Shown here: in pieces, positions 22,120 through 32,374 of the stretch
How the letters are laid out: each line of letters opens with the position of its first letter
How positions within the stretch are numbered: position 1 is the stretch's first letter
Assembly (NCBI GenBank): GCA_963853835.1
Contig: OY970834.1
Location: 36,983,257-37,047,256 of the forward strand
Direction: 5' to 3'
Source of the DNA: Calendula officinalis
Lineage: Eukaryota; Streptophyta; Magnoliopsida; Asterales; Asteraceae
DNA: 64,000 nucleotides
The notes under the pieces: generated by a model
What the model was told of the DNA's origin: nothing
The model's input: only the letters and a program-made list of their open reading frames with translations
The model's database searches: none
Made by a program: the position numbers and the translations under genes

Positions 22120-23300
22120 CAATGTCAATAATCACGTGAAGTCATAAACAGATGCAATCTTTACTGAAGAACTTCAGAAAAGAGATCATTTACGAATATG
22201 ACGAACACGATGATTAAAGACATTGTTAATCAAAGATTTGAGATTTAAAAGAGATCAATTTATTGTGCACAAAAATCATTTGAGTGTAAGGTGAATACAT
22301 CTGATTAGTCCAAAAGCCACGTATGTATACTACTTACAAAGATGCAATTTTCGCTGAAAGATTTCAGAGAAAAGATCGACGAGTATACAAGACTTAGAAC
22401 TAAAAAGACAATTAAAAGGTAATCCAGTAGTCATCAATGTATACTACTTATAAAGATGCAATTTTCACTGAATGACTTCAGAGAAAAGATCGACGGGTAT
22501 ACATGACTACGAACTAATGAATTTCATAATGTTGTACACCTTTTGAGTATGGGGAAAGGATATGAAAATTCTAAAGTCCCCAATGAAGTATAGTTTTAAG
22601 AATGATTTTGAAATGATAGTAAATGTTTGAGGTTTGAAAAATCATTTAAAAGTTTATGTGCAAAATTTGGTTTTATTTAAAAAAATGGAGTCACAACGCA
22701 AGAGACGAAAATTTGCCATAAACAGATGCAATCTTTACTAATTGAGACTAGTAAAGAGATCATTTACGAATATGACAAAAATTTATATCTTACGTTGTGG
22801 ACACATCATTGTGAGCACAAAGTGAGATAAAAAATTTTGGAATGTTGAGCATCACAGATTAATAAAGAATTTATGAGAATGTGATGTCAATAACTCAACA
22901 TGATTGAGAGAAAAATATTTGTAATTGAGGATCGAGTTGAAAAATGATAATTCTATTTGAAAGGAGAAAAAATTTGATATACAATTGAAGAATTTTGACA
23001 ATGAAGAAACACAAAGGTAGCAATGAGAAATAAGAGAATTTGCAATAAACAGATGCAATCAGTACCAACCTAGACTGGTAAAGAGATCGTTTACGAATAT
23101 TGCAAAAGCTAATACTCAACATTGATAACCTTGTGTGATTGTAAATATGTAAGAGGTTGAAAAACTGTTTGAGGTAAAAAAAATTTATTATCAAGATAGA
23201 ATAAGAAAATTTGTAATAAACAGATGCAATCAGTACCAATTGAGATTGGTAATGAGATCGTTTACGGATATTAGAAAAATTGATACCCCATATTGATAAT
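22120..23300 (-). repeat. Array of six covarying hairpin repeats in the copia 3' noncoding region
   Basis: Six irregularly spaced units: 22120-22225, 22325-22388, 22427-22510, 22692-22799, 23009-23136 and 23187-23300. Each has the conserved plus-strand boxes GATGCAAT and A(A/G)AGATC at the base of an inner stem-loop. Helices are complementary in every copy but differ in sequence: inner stems CTGAAG/CTTCAG, CTGAAA/TTTCAG, CTTTACTA/TAGTAAAG, TACCA/TGGTA and TACCAAT/ATTGGTA. Outer stems include CAATGTC/GACATTG with TAATCA/TGATTA, GTAGTCAT/ATGACTAC, CACAACG/CGTTGTG and TTTGCAATA/TATTGCAAA. Other outer arms carry GTATAC or CATA/TATG pairs. No reading frame runs through. The function is unknown. 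It is transcribed as part of the element's genomic RNA if the element is expressed. Confidence 0.8.
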
Positions 23301-23356
23301 TTAAAAAAAAAATTGAAAGGAGCATTGAAACAGTATTTAGCGATTATAATAGAATG

Positions 23357-23470
23357 CTCCCCCTCGACAGTTGAATTTCAAAAAAAAAATCATAAAGCAT
23401 TAATGCTCCCCCTTGACATAAGAATGTCTATTTTCTCCCCCTTGACAAGTGAACTGAGAAATTCTCCCCC
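23357..23470 (-). repeat. Cluster of PPT-like GGGGGAG motifs
   Basis: CTCCCCC on the plus strand (GGGGGAG on the element's sense strand) occurs at 23357, 23406, 23435 and 23464, mostly followed by TYGACA. Further copies are at 22017 and in the true PPT at 21277. The motif matches the core of the PPT, so these may be extra internal priming sites or relics of duplicated ends. Confidence 0.6.
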
Positions 23471-23649
23471 TCAACCAATTAAGGCATTTAAGAACGGGTT
23501 TCAAGCAGATGTTCGTGAAAGCCATGTTATTATTTATTAAAAAAAATTGAAAACAAAAACAAAAACAATAATAAAAAAAATAAAGCAGTAAAACGGTTTA
23601 AGTTTTGAGATTTAGCATACCAAGCTTAGACACAAGAAAATTAAAGCGT

Positions 23650-26600
23650 TTTTCGACTAAAGCCTTGGTAACAAATCAGCTAATTGATAATCAGTTGAAA
23701 CGAAGTACAATTCCACAGTACCTAGTTCAACATGGTCTTTGATAAAATGATATCGAAGATCGATATGTTTAGTTTTGGAATGTTGAACAGGATTGCATGA
23801 AATTGCAATTGCACTTCGTGAATCACAATATAAAGGAATACAGCTGTAGGAAAAGCCATAATCTTTTAATTGTGATTGCATCCAAATTACCTGGGATAAG
23901 CAGCTTGCAACAGCAACATACTCTGCTTCTGCAGTTGAAAGAGATACACAATTTTGCTTTCGTGAAGACCAGCTCACCAATTTATCACCCAGAAATTGGA
24001 CACTTCCAGATGTACTCTTGCGATCCAGCATACATCCAGCATGGTCAGCATCAGAAAATGCAGTCAATTCAAAAGAAGTTTCTTTAGGATACCAAAGACC
24101 AAGATCTCGAGTACCCTTCAGATAACGAAATATATGTTTGATGGCTTGAAGATGTGATTCTTTAGGAGCAGCCTGATACCGAGCACATATGCAAGTTGAG
24201 AACATAATGTCTGGTCGACTTGAGGTAAGATATAACAAAGATCCGATCATCCCCGATAATTTGTAATATCAACAAGTTTGCCATCAGGATCAGCATGCAA
24301 TTTCGAACCAGGTGACATCGGTGTCTGAATTGGTTTACTATCATCCATAAGATATTTCTTCAAGAGATCAGTTATATACTTGGATTGATTGATGAATATC
24401 CCGGTAGGTAATTGGCGAACTTGAAGACCAAGAAAGAAATTCATCTCACCCATCATACTCATCTCAAACCGTTTAACCATAAGATCAGAGAACTTTTTGC
24501 AGTATTTGGGATTTGTAGAACCAAAGATAATATCATCGACATAAATTTGAATAAGAACAATGTCTTCCCCTTGGCGTTTGATGAAAAGAGTTGTATCTAT
24601 TTTACCTTTTGAAAAACCAGAATCAACCAAGAATTTGGATAGCACATCATACCACGTCCGAGGAGCTTGTTTCAAGCCATACAAAGCTTTGTCGAGTATA
24701 TAAACATGAGTAGGCAAGTGTGGATCTACAAAACCTTCGGGTTGATGAATGAACACTTCTTCTTTGAGTATGCCATTCAAAAATGCAGTTTTTACATCCA
24801 TTTGATAGATAGTAAAATTCTTATGTGCTGCATATGCCAAAAATATTCGAATGGCTTCGATTCGTGCAACTGGAGCAAACGTTTCTTCAAAGTCAATATC
24901 CTCCTGTTGAGCATACCCTTTAGCAACTAAACATGCTTTATTACGAACTACAATCCCATTATCATCCTTCTTGTTTTTGAAAATCCACTTCGTACCTATT
25001 ACAGATTTACCGGGTGGTTTTGGAACAAGACGCCAAACTTTTAATCTTTCAAACTGATTAATTTCTTCTTGCATAGCAAGAATCCAGTCTGGGTCCGAGA
25101 GTGCTTCACTTACTTTCTTAGGTTCATTAGAACTTAGAAAGGCCGTGAACTGACATTCTTCAGCAGTAGCTTTACGAGTCTGGACAGAAGACGTGGGATC
25201 ACCGATTATTTGATGAAGAGGATGATCTTTTGTCCATTTAAGAGAATGCGGAAGTGGTAGTTGACCCGGATTGAGATTTGAAGTATCGGTGAATACAGGA
25301 TGAGGGATTATTGCAGTTTGAACATTGGATGTAGAAGGTGAAGGATCAACACGCTTAACATTGAATTTTGAAAAATCAATCACCAACGGTGGAGGTTGTG
25401 CTGGAACGAAAGATAGATCTAAAGTAGTAGCAGCTTGACCAGAAGTTGTCAAAGGTGGAGATGATTGATTATCCATGGGTGGGGAATCATCTGGAGATGA
25501 TTGATGTTGCAAAGGTGAATAATGGTCCGGAGATGATGGGATTTCAATCTGTGAACCAGAAGGTGACGAAGAAAAATTGTTATTTGGATTAGCAGAAGTA
25601 GGAGAAGGAGAATCCGTTGAACTTGAATTTTGTATATCAGGCACAGTAATTGATTGAACTTCAACGACAGTTGGAAATGGAATGCCAGCCTCCTCGAGTA
25701 ATTTATGTCGAATGTTATGATATTCATCAGAAAAATGTTCAAACAAGATATCATAATCATTTTCAGATGTTGAAGGAGATGACGACGAAGGTAAAGGAGA
25801 CTCGATTTCTGAAGTGAGTAAGTCAATTGGAAAAGTCTCATCAAAATTAACGTTAACACTTTCTCTAATTGTCCGTTTTGAACGATTATATACTCTATAG
25901 GAAGCGGATTCTCTTGAATATCCCACAAAAATTCCTTCATCAGCTTTTTCATCAAATTTATTCAATTTATCTTTATCATTCAGAATGAAACACCGACTCC
26001 CAAAGATATGTAAAAATTTGACATTTGGAATGCGTTTATTGATTAGTTCATATGGAGTTTTGTTGTATGCTTTGTTGATGATTGAACGATTTGAGTGAAA
26101 CATGTCGTACTTATGGCTTCTGCCCAAAGAGATAATGGGAGTTTAGAATATGAAAGCATGGTACGAGCAGCTTCAACTAAGGTACGATTTCTTCGTTCAA
26201 CAACCCCATTTTGTTGAGGTGTTCGGGCAGCGGAAAATTGATGGGTTATACCAACTGAAGCAAGAAAAGAATCTAAAGTTTGGTTTTTAAATTCAGTTCC
26301 ATTATCAGTACGAATGGTATGAACCTTTAACTCCAAATTTGTTTGAGTTTTCTTAATGAAGTCGATAATGATATCGGCTGCTTTATCTTTTGTACGTAAG
26401 AAATGAACCCAAGTATATCGTGAATAATCATCAACTATCACCAAGACATACTTTTTACCACCTATTGATTGAACGCTCATGGGACCACATAAATCCATAT
26501 GTAGTAATTCAAGCGGTTTTGAAGTACTTTGAACTGGTTTGGATTTATGAGACTTTTTAGTCATTTTGCCCATTTCGCACGAAGAACATAGATGTTCTTT

Positions 26601-27110
26601 TTCAAATTTAACGTCCGGAAGACCAGAAACATGACCACCTTTTACCAATTTATTGATGGTTTTGAAGTTAAGGTGAGAGAGGCGACGGTGCCATAACCAG
26701 GATTCATCCGATGATGCTGTGGACAACAAACATACTTCTTCAAGAGGGACCACGTCATTCAGATTAATTGTAAAAAGATTCGTCTCACATTTTTCGGTTA
26801 GAAGTTCTTTGCCTTCATAGGTACGAACAGCACATTTCTTTGTGCGAAAATTGACTTTCAATGTTTTATCACAAAATTGACCAATACTAAAAAGATTGTG
26901 AGCAAGATCTTCAACATAGGTCACATTTCGGATGATCAAATTTTGACGAATTATATCTCCAATACCCATGATGGCAGCTAAATGGTCATTCCCAAACCGA
27001 ACAGTTCCTAAATATTTATCTCTAAAATTTGTTAACAAAGTCTTGTTTCCGGTCATGTGTCGTGAACAACCCAAATCAAGATACCATATATTCTACATAA
27101 AATAATTAAA
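23650..27110 (-). pseudogene. Copia protease-integrase-RT-RNase H region, frame-broken
   Basis: Reads leftward from about 27110. The protease/gag boundary motif at about 27073-27090 reads W-Y-L-D-L-G-C-S, where the family has D-S-G, so the catalytic loop is altered. The integrase (26043-27074) has the HHCC zinc region and DDE signatures (MDLCGPM, RTDNGTEF, PQQNGVVERRNRT). RT (24247-26127) has GTKWIFKNKKD, QMDVKTAFLNG and IYVDDIIFGS. RNase H (23657-24250) has AFSDADHAGC, STAEAEY and KTKHIDLRYHFI. Frame breaks lie near 26095 (within integrase), 24250 (between RT and RNase H) and 23665 (C terminus). Each looks like the loss of one base in a short homopolymer. Confidence 0.93.
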
Positions 27111-27312
27111 ACAAAAAGGTACCCAATCAGATATGGGTCCTACACGATTAGTAACACATGTTTTATGAAGAATATTTAAAGCGGTGTCGATTTAGAGATG
27201 TGGGGAACTGCAAGGAGGCAGTTCTGTTTTAGGTGATTTAATGGACCATTTTAATGATTTTTCTGGAGAATTTAAAATCCAGTTTGATTTTTCATTTTTA
27301 ATCCATTTATAT

Positions 27313-28770
27313 TTAACAAATTTGGATTGGTTTTGGAGAAGAAATCGTTGGACCGGATTTTGAAGATTTAGTTGAAGACACAATGCGATAGACTGATCTT
27401 GTCGATTTGGGTGTTGATACCACGCGATAAACGGATTTTGTCAATTTAGGTGTTGAAACCACTCGATAGACGGATTTTGTCGATTTAGGTGTAGATACCT
27501 CGCGATCGACTGATTTTGACAATTTTGGTGTTGAAACTACACGATAAACTGATTTTGAAGAAGTAAGAGAAGAACGTGTAGGTTGAGGTGTTTGAGATCT
27601 AGCAAGAATGGTTTTGCATGGTTCTGGATAACAAATTGTGCAAGAATGAATGATTGAACCATTTTTATGAAGTACATCATGACGACGACCACATGAAGCA
27701 TCTTTTCTTACAAAATATCGTGTATCATATTGAGAAATTGGCTGATTAGTTTTTCTATCAAAATAAACTTTGTTTCCATTTTTATCTATTTTAACAACCA
27801 AGTTTACACCATTAACAGAATGATTAACAGGACGATACATTACAGAATCATACACAATCCCATAAAGTGTAGCAGGAGAAATAAACTTTGTTGAGTTATT
27901 ACATTTATTGCAATTAGAAAAAGAAGAAGCTAAAAATGAAGAATATCTAGACTTCTTAAGCTCCTTGGACTTAAGCATTCTAGATTTATTTGAACTAGAC
28001 TTCTTCGACTGCTCAACGTTTTTAACTCCCCCATGCACTGTCTTCATACGTGTGGGTTTTAAATTTCGATCTGAAAAGTTTAAAACAGATGAATTAGAAT
28101 TTCGTCTTAACAGAACTGGATTTTTGAGAGAAGAAATCTTAGATTTGAGAGACATAGGCTTTGGAGAAACATCTGAAGTAGAAACGTTTTGATTTGAAGT
28201 AGATTTTATTGTAATAATATTAACTTCCAATTCATGAATTTTAGTTTGTAGATCAGATTTTTCTTTGTCAAATGCCTTATGAGTTTCATCGATTTCTTTT
28301 TCAAGTTGACAAATTTTCTTTTCAAGAATGAGAGAAGGAACATAAATCTTTGGTGTTATCTTCTGTTGAAGTACAGCATTACCTTTTATCTCAAATTCTT
28401 TAGGTGTAATAATTGGAAAATAATCATCATTTTGAAAATTTGCCTTTTTAGTTTCATATGTTTGATTTAGTTCAGTGTAATTGAAACTAATTTGTGCATT
28501 CTCCTTTTTGGCCCTGTTGAAAACCTCAACTTCTTCTTCCTCATCTGTCATCCGAAGGAAACTCTGCCAAACATCTACATGAATGTATTTAGAATCATAC
28601 AATGTTGGAAGCACATTGCAAGCATTCTTAAGATATTCTGGATTGTTGGCTCCCAGTCCTTCTCTTGAATTGAAATATTTGAAATCTTTAGGCTTGTTCA
28701 AGTGAATAGTTTGATCAGTTTGTCCTCGTTTGGCGATTAGTTTTTCAAGGTGTTTGATCTGAGAAGACAA
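27313..28770 (-). pseudogene. Second gag-like frame of the copia element, coiled coil plus 14-aa repeats
   Basis: An open frame of about 485 codons between the CCHC gag and the protease. It contains heptad-like Lys/Glu-rich stretches (ICQLEKEIDETHKAFDKEK), a Ser/Lys-rich middle and five to six tandem copies of a roughly 14-residue unit (KSVYRVVSTPKLT). It is the continuation of gag in a shifted frame, not a host gene. 28771-28994 joins it to the CCHC part through at least one frame break. 27111-27312 is the short link to the protease. Confidence 0.75.
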
Positions 28771-28994
28771 TTGAGTTTTTTCATGTTGAATTTGATTTAT
28801 GACATGTTGTTTAATTCTCGTGATGTGTTAATGTCATTTTCATGTAGGGTTTCAGATAGTTCTTTAATTTGATTGTTTAGAGATTTAAATTGTTTCTCAT
28901 TATCATCGAATTCTTTTTGTTTACATTCCAACCAGTTTTTTGTGATTTGATAATCATGAAACGCTTCAACGTATAACTTGTAATATTTATCATT

Positions 28995-30327
28995 TTAATC
29001 ATTTGATGTTGAATTTTGTGTATTTTTGAGATTGGTGATTTCAATTTCTTTTTCAGAGATTGTATGAGACAAATGCTTAATATCAGTCTCATATTTAACC
29101 GTCAATTCTGATACTTGATTTTGTAACTCCAGATTCTTTTGTTCGAGAGTTTGATGTTGGTTAATATGATGTTCAAGTTGTTTACCAAGATGAGTAAATT
29201 GTTCATGTTTGTTTTCTAAACCAGTCAAACTTTCTAGTAGTTTAGTATTTAAATTTCGTTCAATTAAAAGAGTTTGTTTTAAAGAATTAATTTCAGAGAT
29301 CTGGTTCGTTACAAAACTATTATCAGAATCAATTAAATGTGAAGAATTAGATAAGAAAGAGTTAATTACCTCTATTTCATTGTTGGCATCTTCATTTGAA
29401 CGATCAGAAAGCTCAGCATTTTCATGTGCCATGAAGCATAAATTGGCCGTGTGTTCTTCATCTTCAGGATCTGAGTCATCCATCCAACTTAAATCTTCAG
29501 CTAATAAAACCTTTCCAGCTTCTATCTGCTTAGCCATGAGCATCTTGCGTTTAAAATATTCTGAATTACGGACTCTGGGCTTCTTGCAATCACGTGAGTA
29601 ATGACCAGCAATACCACAATTGTAACACTTCTTTGTTGGATTCAAAGGTGTGATTGGTAATTTGTCAGATGTGATTGAGGCAGATGGTGCAGATTTAAAG
29701 GTGGATGAAGACCTTTGATTGTTGTTTGTGGGGGTTGAATAATACTTTTTCTCATACCTTGAGATGAAAGACATAGCTTGCTTAAGTTGTTCCAATTCTT
29801 TCTCCATTTCGTCCATTGTATCCATTGCAGGTTCTTCAGTTTTTCCTTTCATTTTACCCAATGAATTAGACTGAAATTGTTTTGTAAGAAGAGCAAGAGT
29901 ATCAACAGTGTTGGCATTTTCTTGTTTTGTTTTGACTATCTCCTGTACCATGGGGGCATTTTGAAGTAGATACTCATACAGTTCATGAACATCAATCGAG
30001 TGAAGATCCTTGTGTTGCATTGCACTGTTGCCAAAAGTAGCCCATCCGGGAAGTAGACTGTTGATGAACTTGATGTTAATCTCAATATTTTCCTTTTTCA
30101 GATTGTTTCGACGAAGGTCATTCAACAAATGACAATAACGATGATATGTGCTTTCCAAATCTTCCCCGGGTTTAGCTTTAAATGTTTGATAGGAATTTAA
30201 AGTGGTAACCATTTTCGCTTTATTTCCTAAAACAGTACCCTCCATTTATTTCCGAATTTCATCCCAAAGTTCTTTACCGGTTGTTAAACTATCTAAGCTG
30301 TTGTAGATCTCATTTGGTAAACTTTGG
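28995..30327 (-). pseudogene. Copia gag (UBN2-type, CCHC), part downstream of the gypsy insertion
   Basis: Carries the gag core (YHRYCHLLNDLRRNN, INSLLPGWATFGNSAMQ) and one zinc knuckle CYNCGIAGHYSRDC, followed by a long coiled-coil tail. The first about 26 codons after the insertion (LPNEIYNSLDSLTTGKELW) are followed by an in-frame TAA at 30246-30248, just before MEGTVLG. The 5' part of gag lies at 38795-39095, on the other side of element A. Confidence 0.9.
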
Positions 30328-30636
30328 TGTAACGACCCGAAATTTGTAAATAAATAAAATAAATAAAAATATGATAATTATGGATAAATCATATTAAAAC
30401 CGTAGGAATTGGTTTCGTGTCGTTTGGAGTCCGTATGAGAAAGTTATGGACAAAACCGTGTTGAAACCTAGACCGAAAAGTGCAGCCCTGCTGCACAGGT
30501 AGGCTCGCGGCGCGAGCCTGGCGCGAGCAAAACGCGAGGTTGAGCAGAGGGGCCAGAGCTGATTCGCAAGAAAGTCGCGTCGACTTCGCGTCGACTTCGC
30601 GGCGCGATCCAGACGCGAGCTGGGCGCGAAGTCTGG

Positions 30637-30643
30637 TATAAAG
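30637..30643 (+). promoter_or_regulatory. Putative LTR TATA box of gypsy A
   Basis: TATAAAG follows the GC-rich tract and is the only good TATA box in the LTR. Transcription would start near 30665-30670. The same motif is at about 37294 in the 3' LTR. Confidence 0.55.
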
Positions 30644-31240
30644 CGGCGACCAGCGGGAAGACCCGCGTCCTTTCGCGGCGCGAGCTCGGCGCGAGCCAGT
30701 CCGACCAGTGCAATAAATTCGGGTTTTTAGCCATAAATGCAGATTGAAAACCCTAGCTTCTTCCAAAGACGATTTTCGAGTGCAAGGGCTGTTTTGGGTT
30801 GATTTCTTCATCAAAGCTTGGTAGATTTTACTCCTAAGTGAAGATTTAAGGTATATCTTCACTCCTTGATCTTTGTAGCTTTAGATCTATGTATTTTAAT
30901 GGTTGGGTTTGAAACCCTAGTTCTTGGGGTTATGGATTATGGTGATATAAATGGTGTATACACTTAATAGATGGTATATTAACAAGGAAAACAAGTGTAT
31001 GATTATGATTTGTAAGAATCTTAAGGGTTGGTCAAACCTAGGGTTTGATAATCACCATATTTGGGGGAAATGGATTGATGGGTGTTATCTAGAGGTAGAT
31101 GAACACATTGATAGTAGATTGTGATGTTGAATATTGTATGATCATTGTTTTAGGCTTTCGGTGACATCTTGGAAGTCGGTGAAATTGTGAAACAAGAGTT
31201 TTGGTGTCAAGAACACGGGTGGAGCATCTTTATTGCTAAG

Positions 31241-31897
31241 GTGAGTACGTGTGGAACTTACTGATTACATAGCCTTTTAAACATTTTCATTACTTGTGTT
31301 ATGGTCTATTTGCTTAATTGTGTAGACTAGTAGTTGATAGTTAGTTATACCTATGATAGTATTGAACTAACTTGTTGATGATGAAAGTGATAGCCGAGAG
31401 CTAGATTTGCATAACCATAGGGTTATGATGAGATTGAGATGATGTGATGATACGGGCTACTCCCGATCATGAGGTGTGGATTGAGGGGCAGTTGGGCGTA
31501 TTCCCATCGACTCTTCCACGTTGGTCATGAGATGACACGGGCAACTCCCGGTCATGAGGTGTGGAGTGAGGGGCAGTTGGGTGAATTCCCAGGTGAATTC
31601 CCATCGACTCATCCACGTTAGTTATGCGATGTCACGGGATACTCCCGGTCATGAGGTGTGGAGTGAGGGGCAGTTGGGGTGAATTCCCATCGACTCATCC
31701 ACGTTAGTTGTGATTGCTAGGTAAGCAAAGTTGTTAGGGTCACACTAAGGTGACTAGACTGGATGGTTGGATATATATATGTATATTGATTGGTTATATG
31801 AAATGTGACATTCATTTTATTATCGGGTCTAAACCCATGTAGCTCACGAGACGTTTTTGTCTCACGTACTCCTTGTTTCGTTTTGCTATGTACTCAG
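31241..31897 (+). other. Predicted intron in the gypsy A LTR leader
   Basis: A consensus donor CTAAG|GTGAGTAC and acceptor TGCTATGTACTCAG|GTTC bracket 657 bp. The element B 3' LTR, diverged elsewhere, keeps both sites (56181-56714). This suggests a spliced 5' leader upstream of the gag ATG. No transcript data are available. Confidence 0.45.
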
Positions 31898-32129
31898 GTT
31901 CGGGATCGAAGGCTTAGGTACGCATGGATAGAGATGCGGGACCTAGAATAGAAGAGCATTAGATTGGATTTAGTCTTAGCTTGGTTATGATCTATTTTGT
32001 AACACCTACTTTTATACTCTGATTTCATACCAAGGTTTTTGTAAATCCGAATTTGGAAATGTTCTTCTATTTATAAAATGTTTTATTTTGGGCCAATATT
32101 TGGTATTAAAAATATGAGGTGTTACAACT

Positions 32130-32141
32130 TGGTATCAGAGC
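32130..32141 (+). other. Gypsy A primer binding site (initiator tRNA-Met)
   Basis: TGGTATCAGAGC, three bases after the LTR, is complementary to the 3' end of plant initiator methionine tRNA. Confidence 0.9.
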
Positions 32142-32374
32142 TATAGTTTAAGTGAATTAGGTTGGATGACCATCCTAGTCTTAGACTGTAGCATTAGGAA
32201 TATAAGATTCCTTAAGATCATAGGTTGACCTTGAGACTTTATATTAAGTTTAGGGTTGAACCTAGGGGACCGATGAATTTGATATGATTTTGAGTATTGA
32301 GTCGTACGCGACTAATGGGTTGTACACAAGGTACTAAATGTTTAATGTCTTTCGTATAGTCTTGATCGAAAGAA

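Larger units (their letters stand above)
30328..32126 (+). repeat. Gypsy A 5' LTR
   Basis: Contains a CpG-rich GCGCGA tract (30501-30702), a TATAAAG box at 30637-30643, a predicted intron (31241-31897) and three imperfect direct repeats of about 80-98 bp starting at 31445, 31531 and 31629, each with CACGGG...CTCCCG and GGGGCAGTTGGG. It ends TGTTACA, followed by the PBS. Confidence 0.95.

Noticed and set aside
22120..23300. CRISPR-like array
   Set aside because: The repeats are irregularly spaced, diverged in the stems, and lie inside a plant retrotransposon. There are no cas genes and the host is a eukaryote.
23357..23470. G-quadruplex formed by four GGGGG runs
   Set aside because: The runs are separated by 22 bases or more, longer than usual quadruplex loops. 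I treat them as PPT-like motifs instead.
24667..24930. Plus-strand open frames across 23.6-30 kb
   Set aside because: They are antisense shadows of copia gag and pol.
30389..30862. Arginine-rich open frames on the minus strand of the gypsy A LTR (also 37058-37530)
   Set aside because: They arise from the CpG-rich GCGCGA tract in a noncoding LTR and have no start context or family match.
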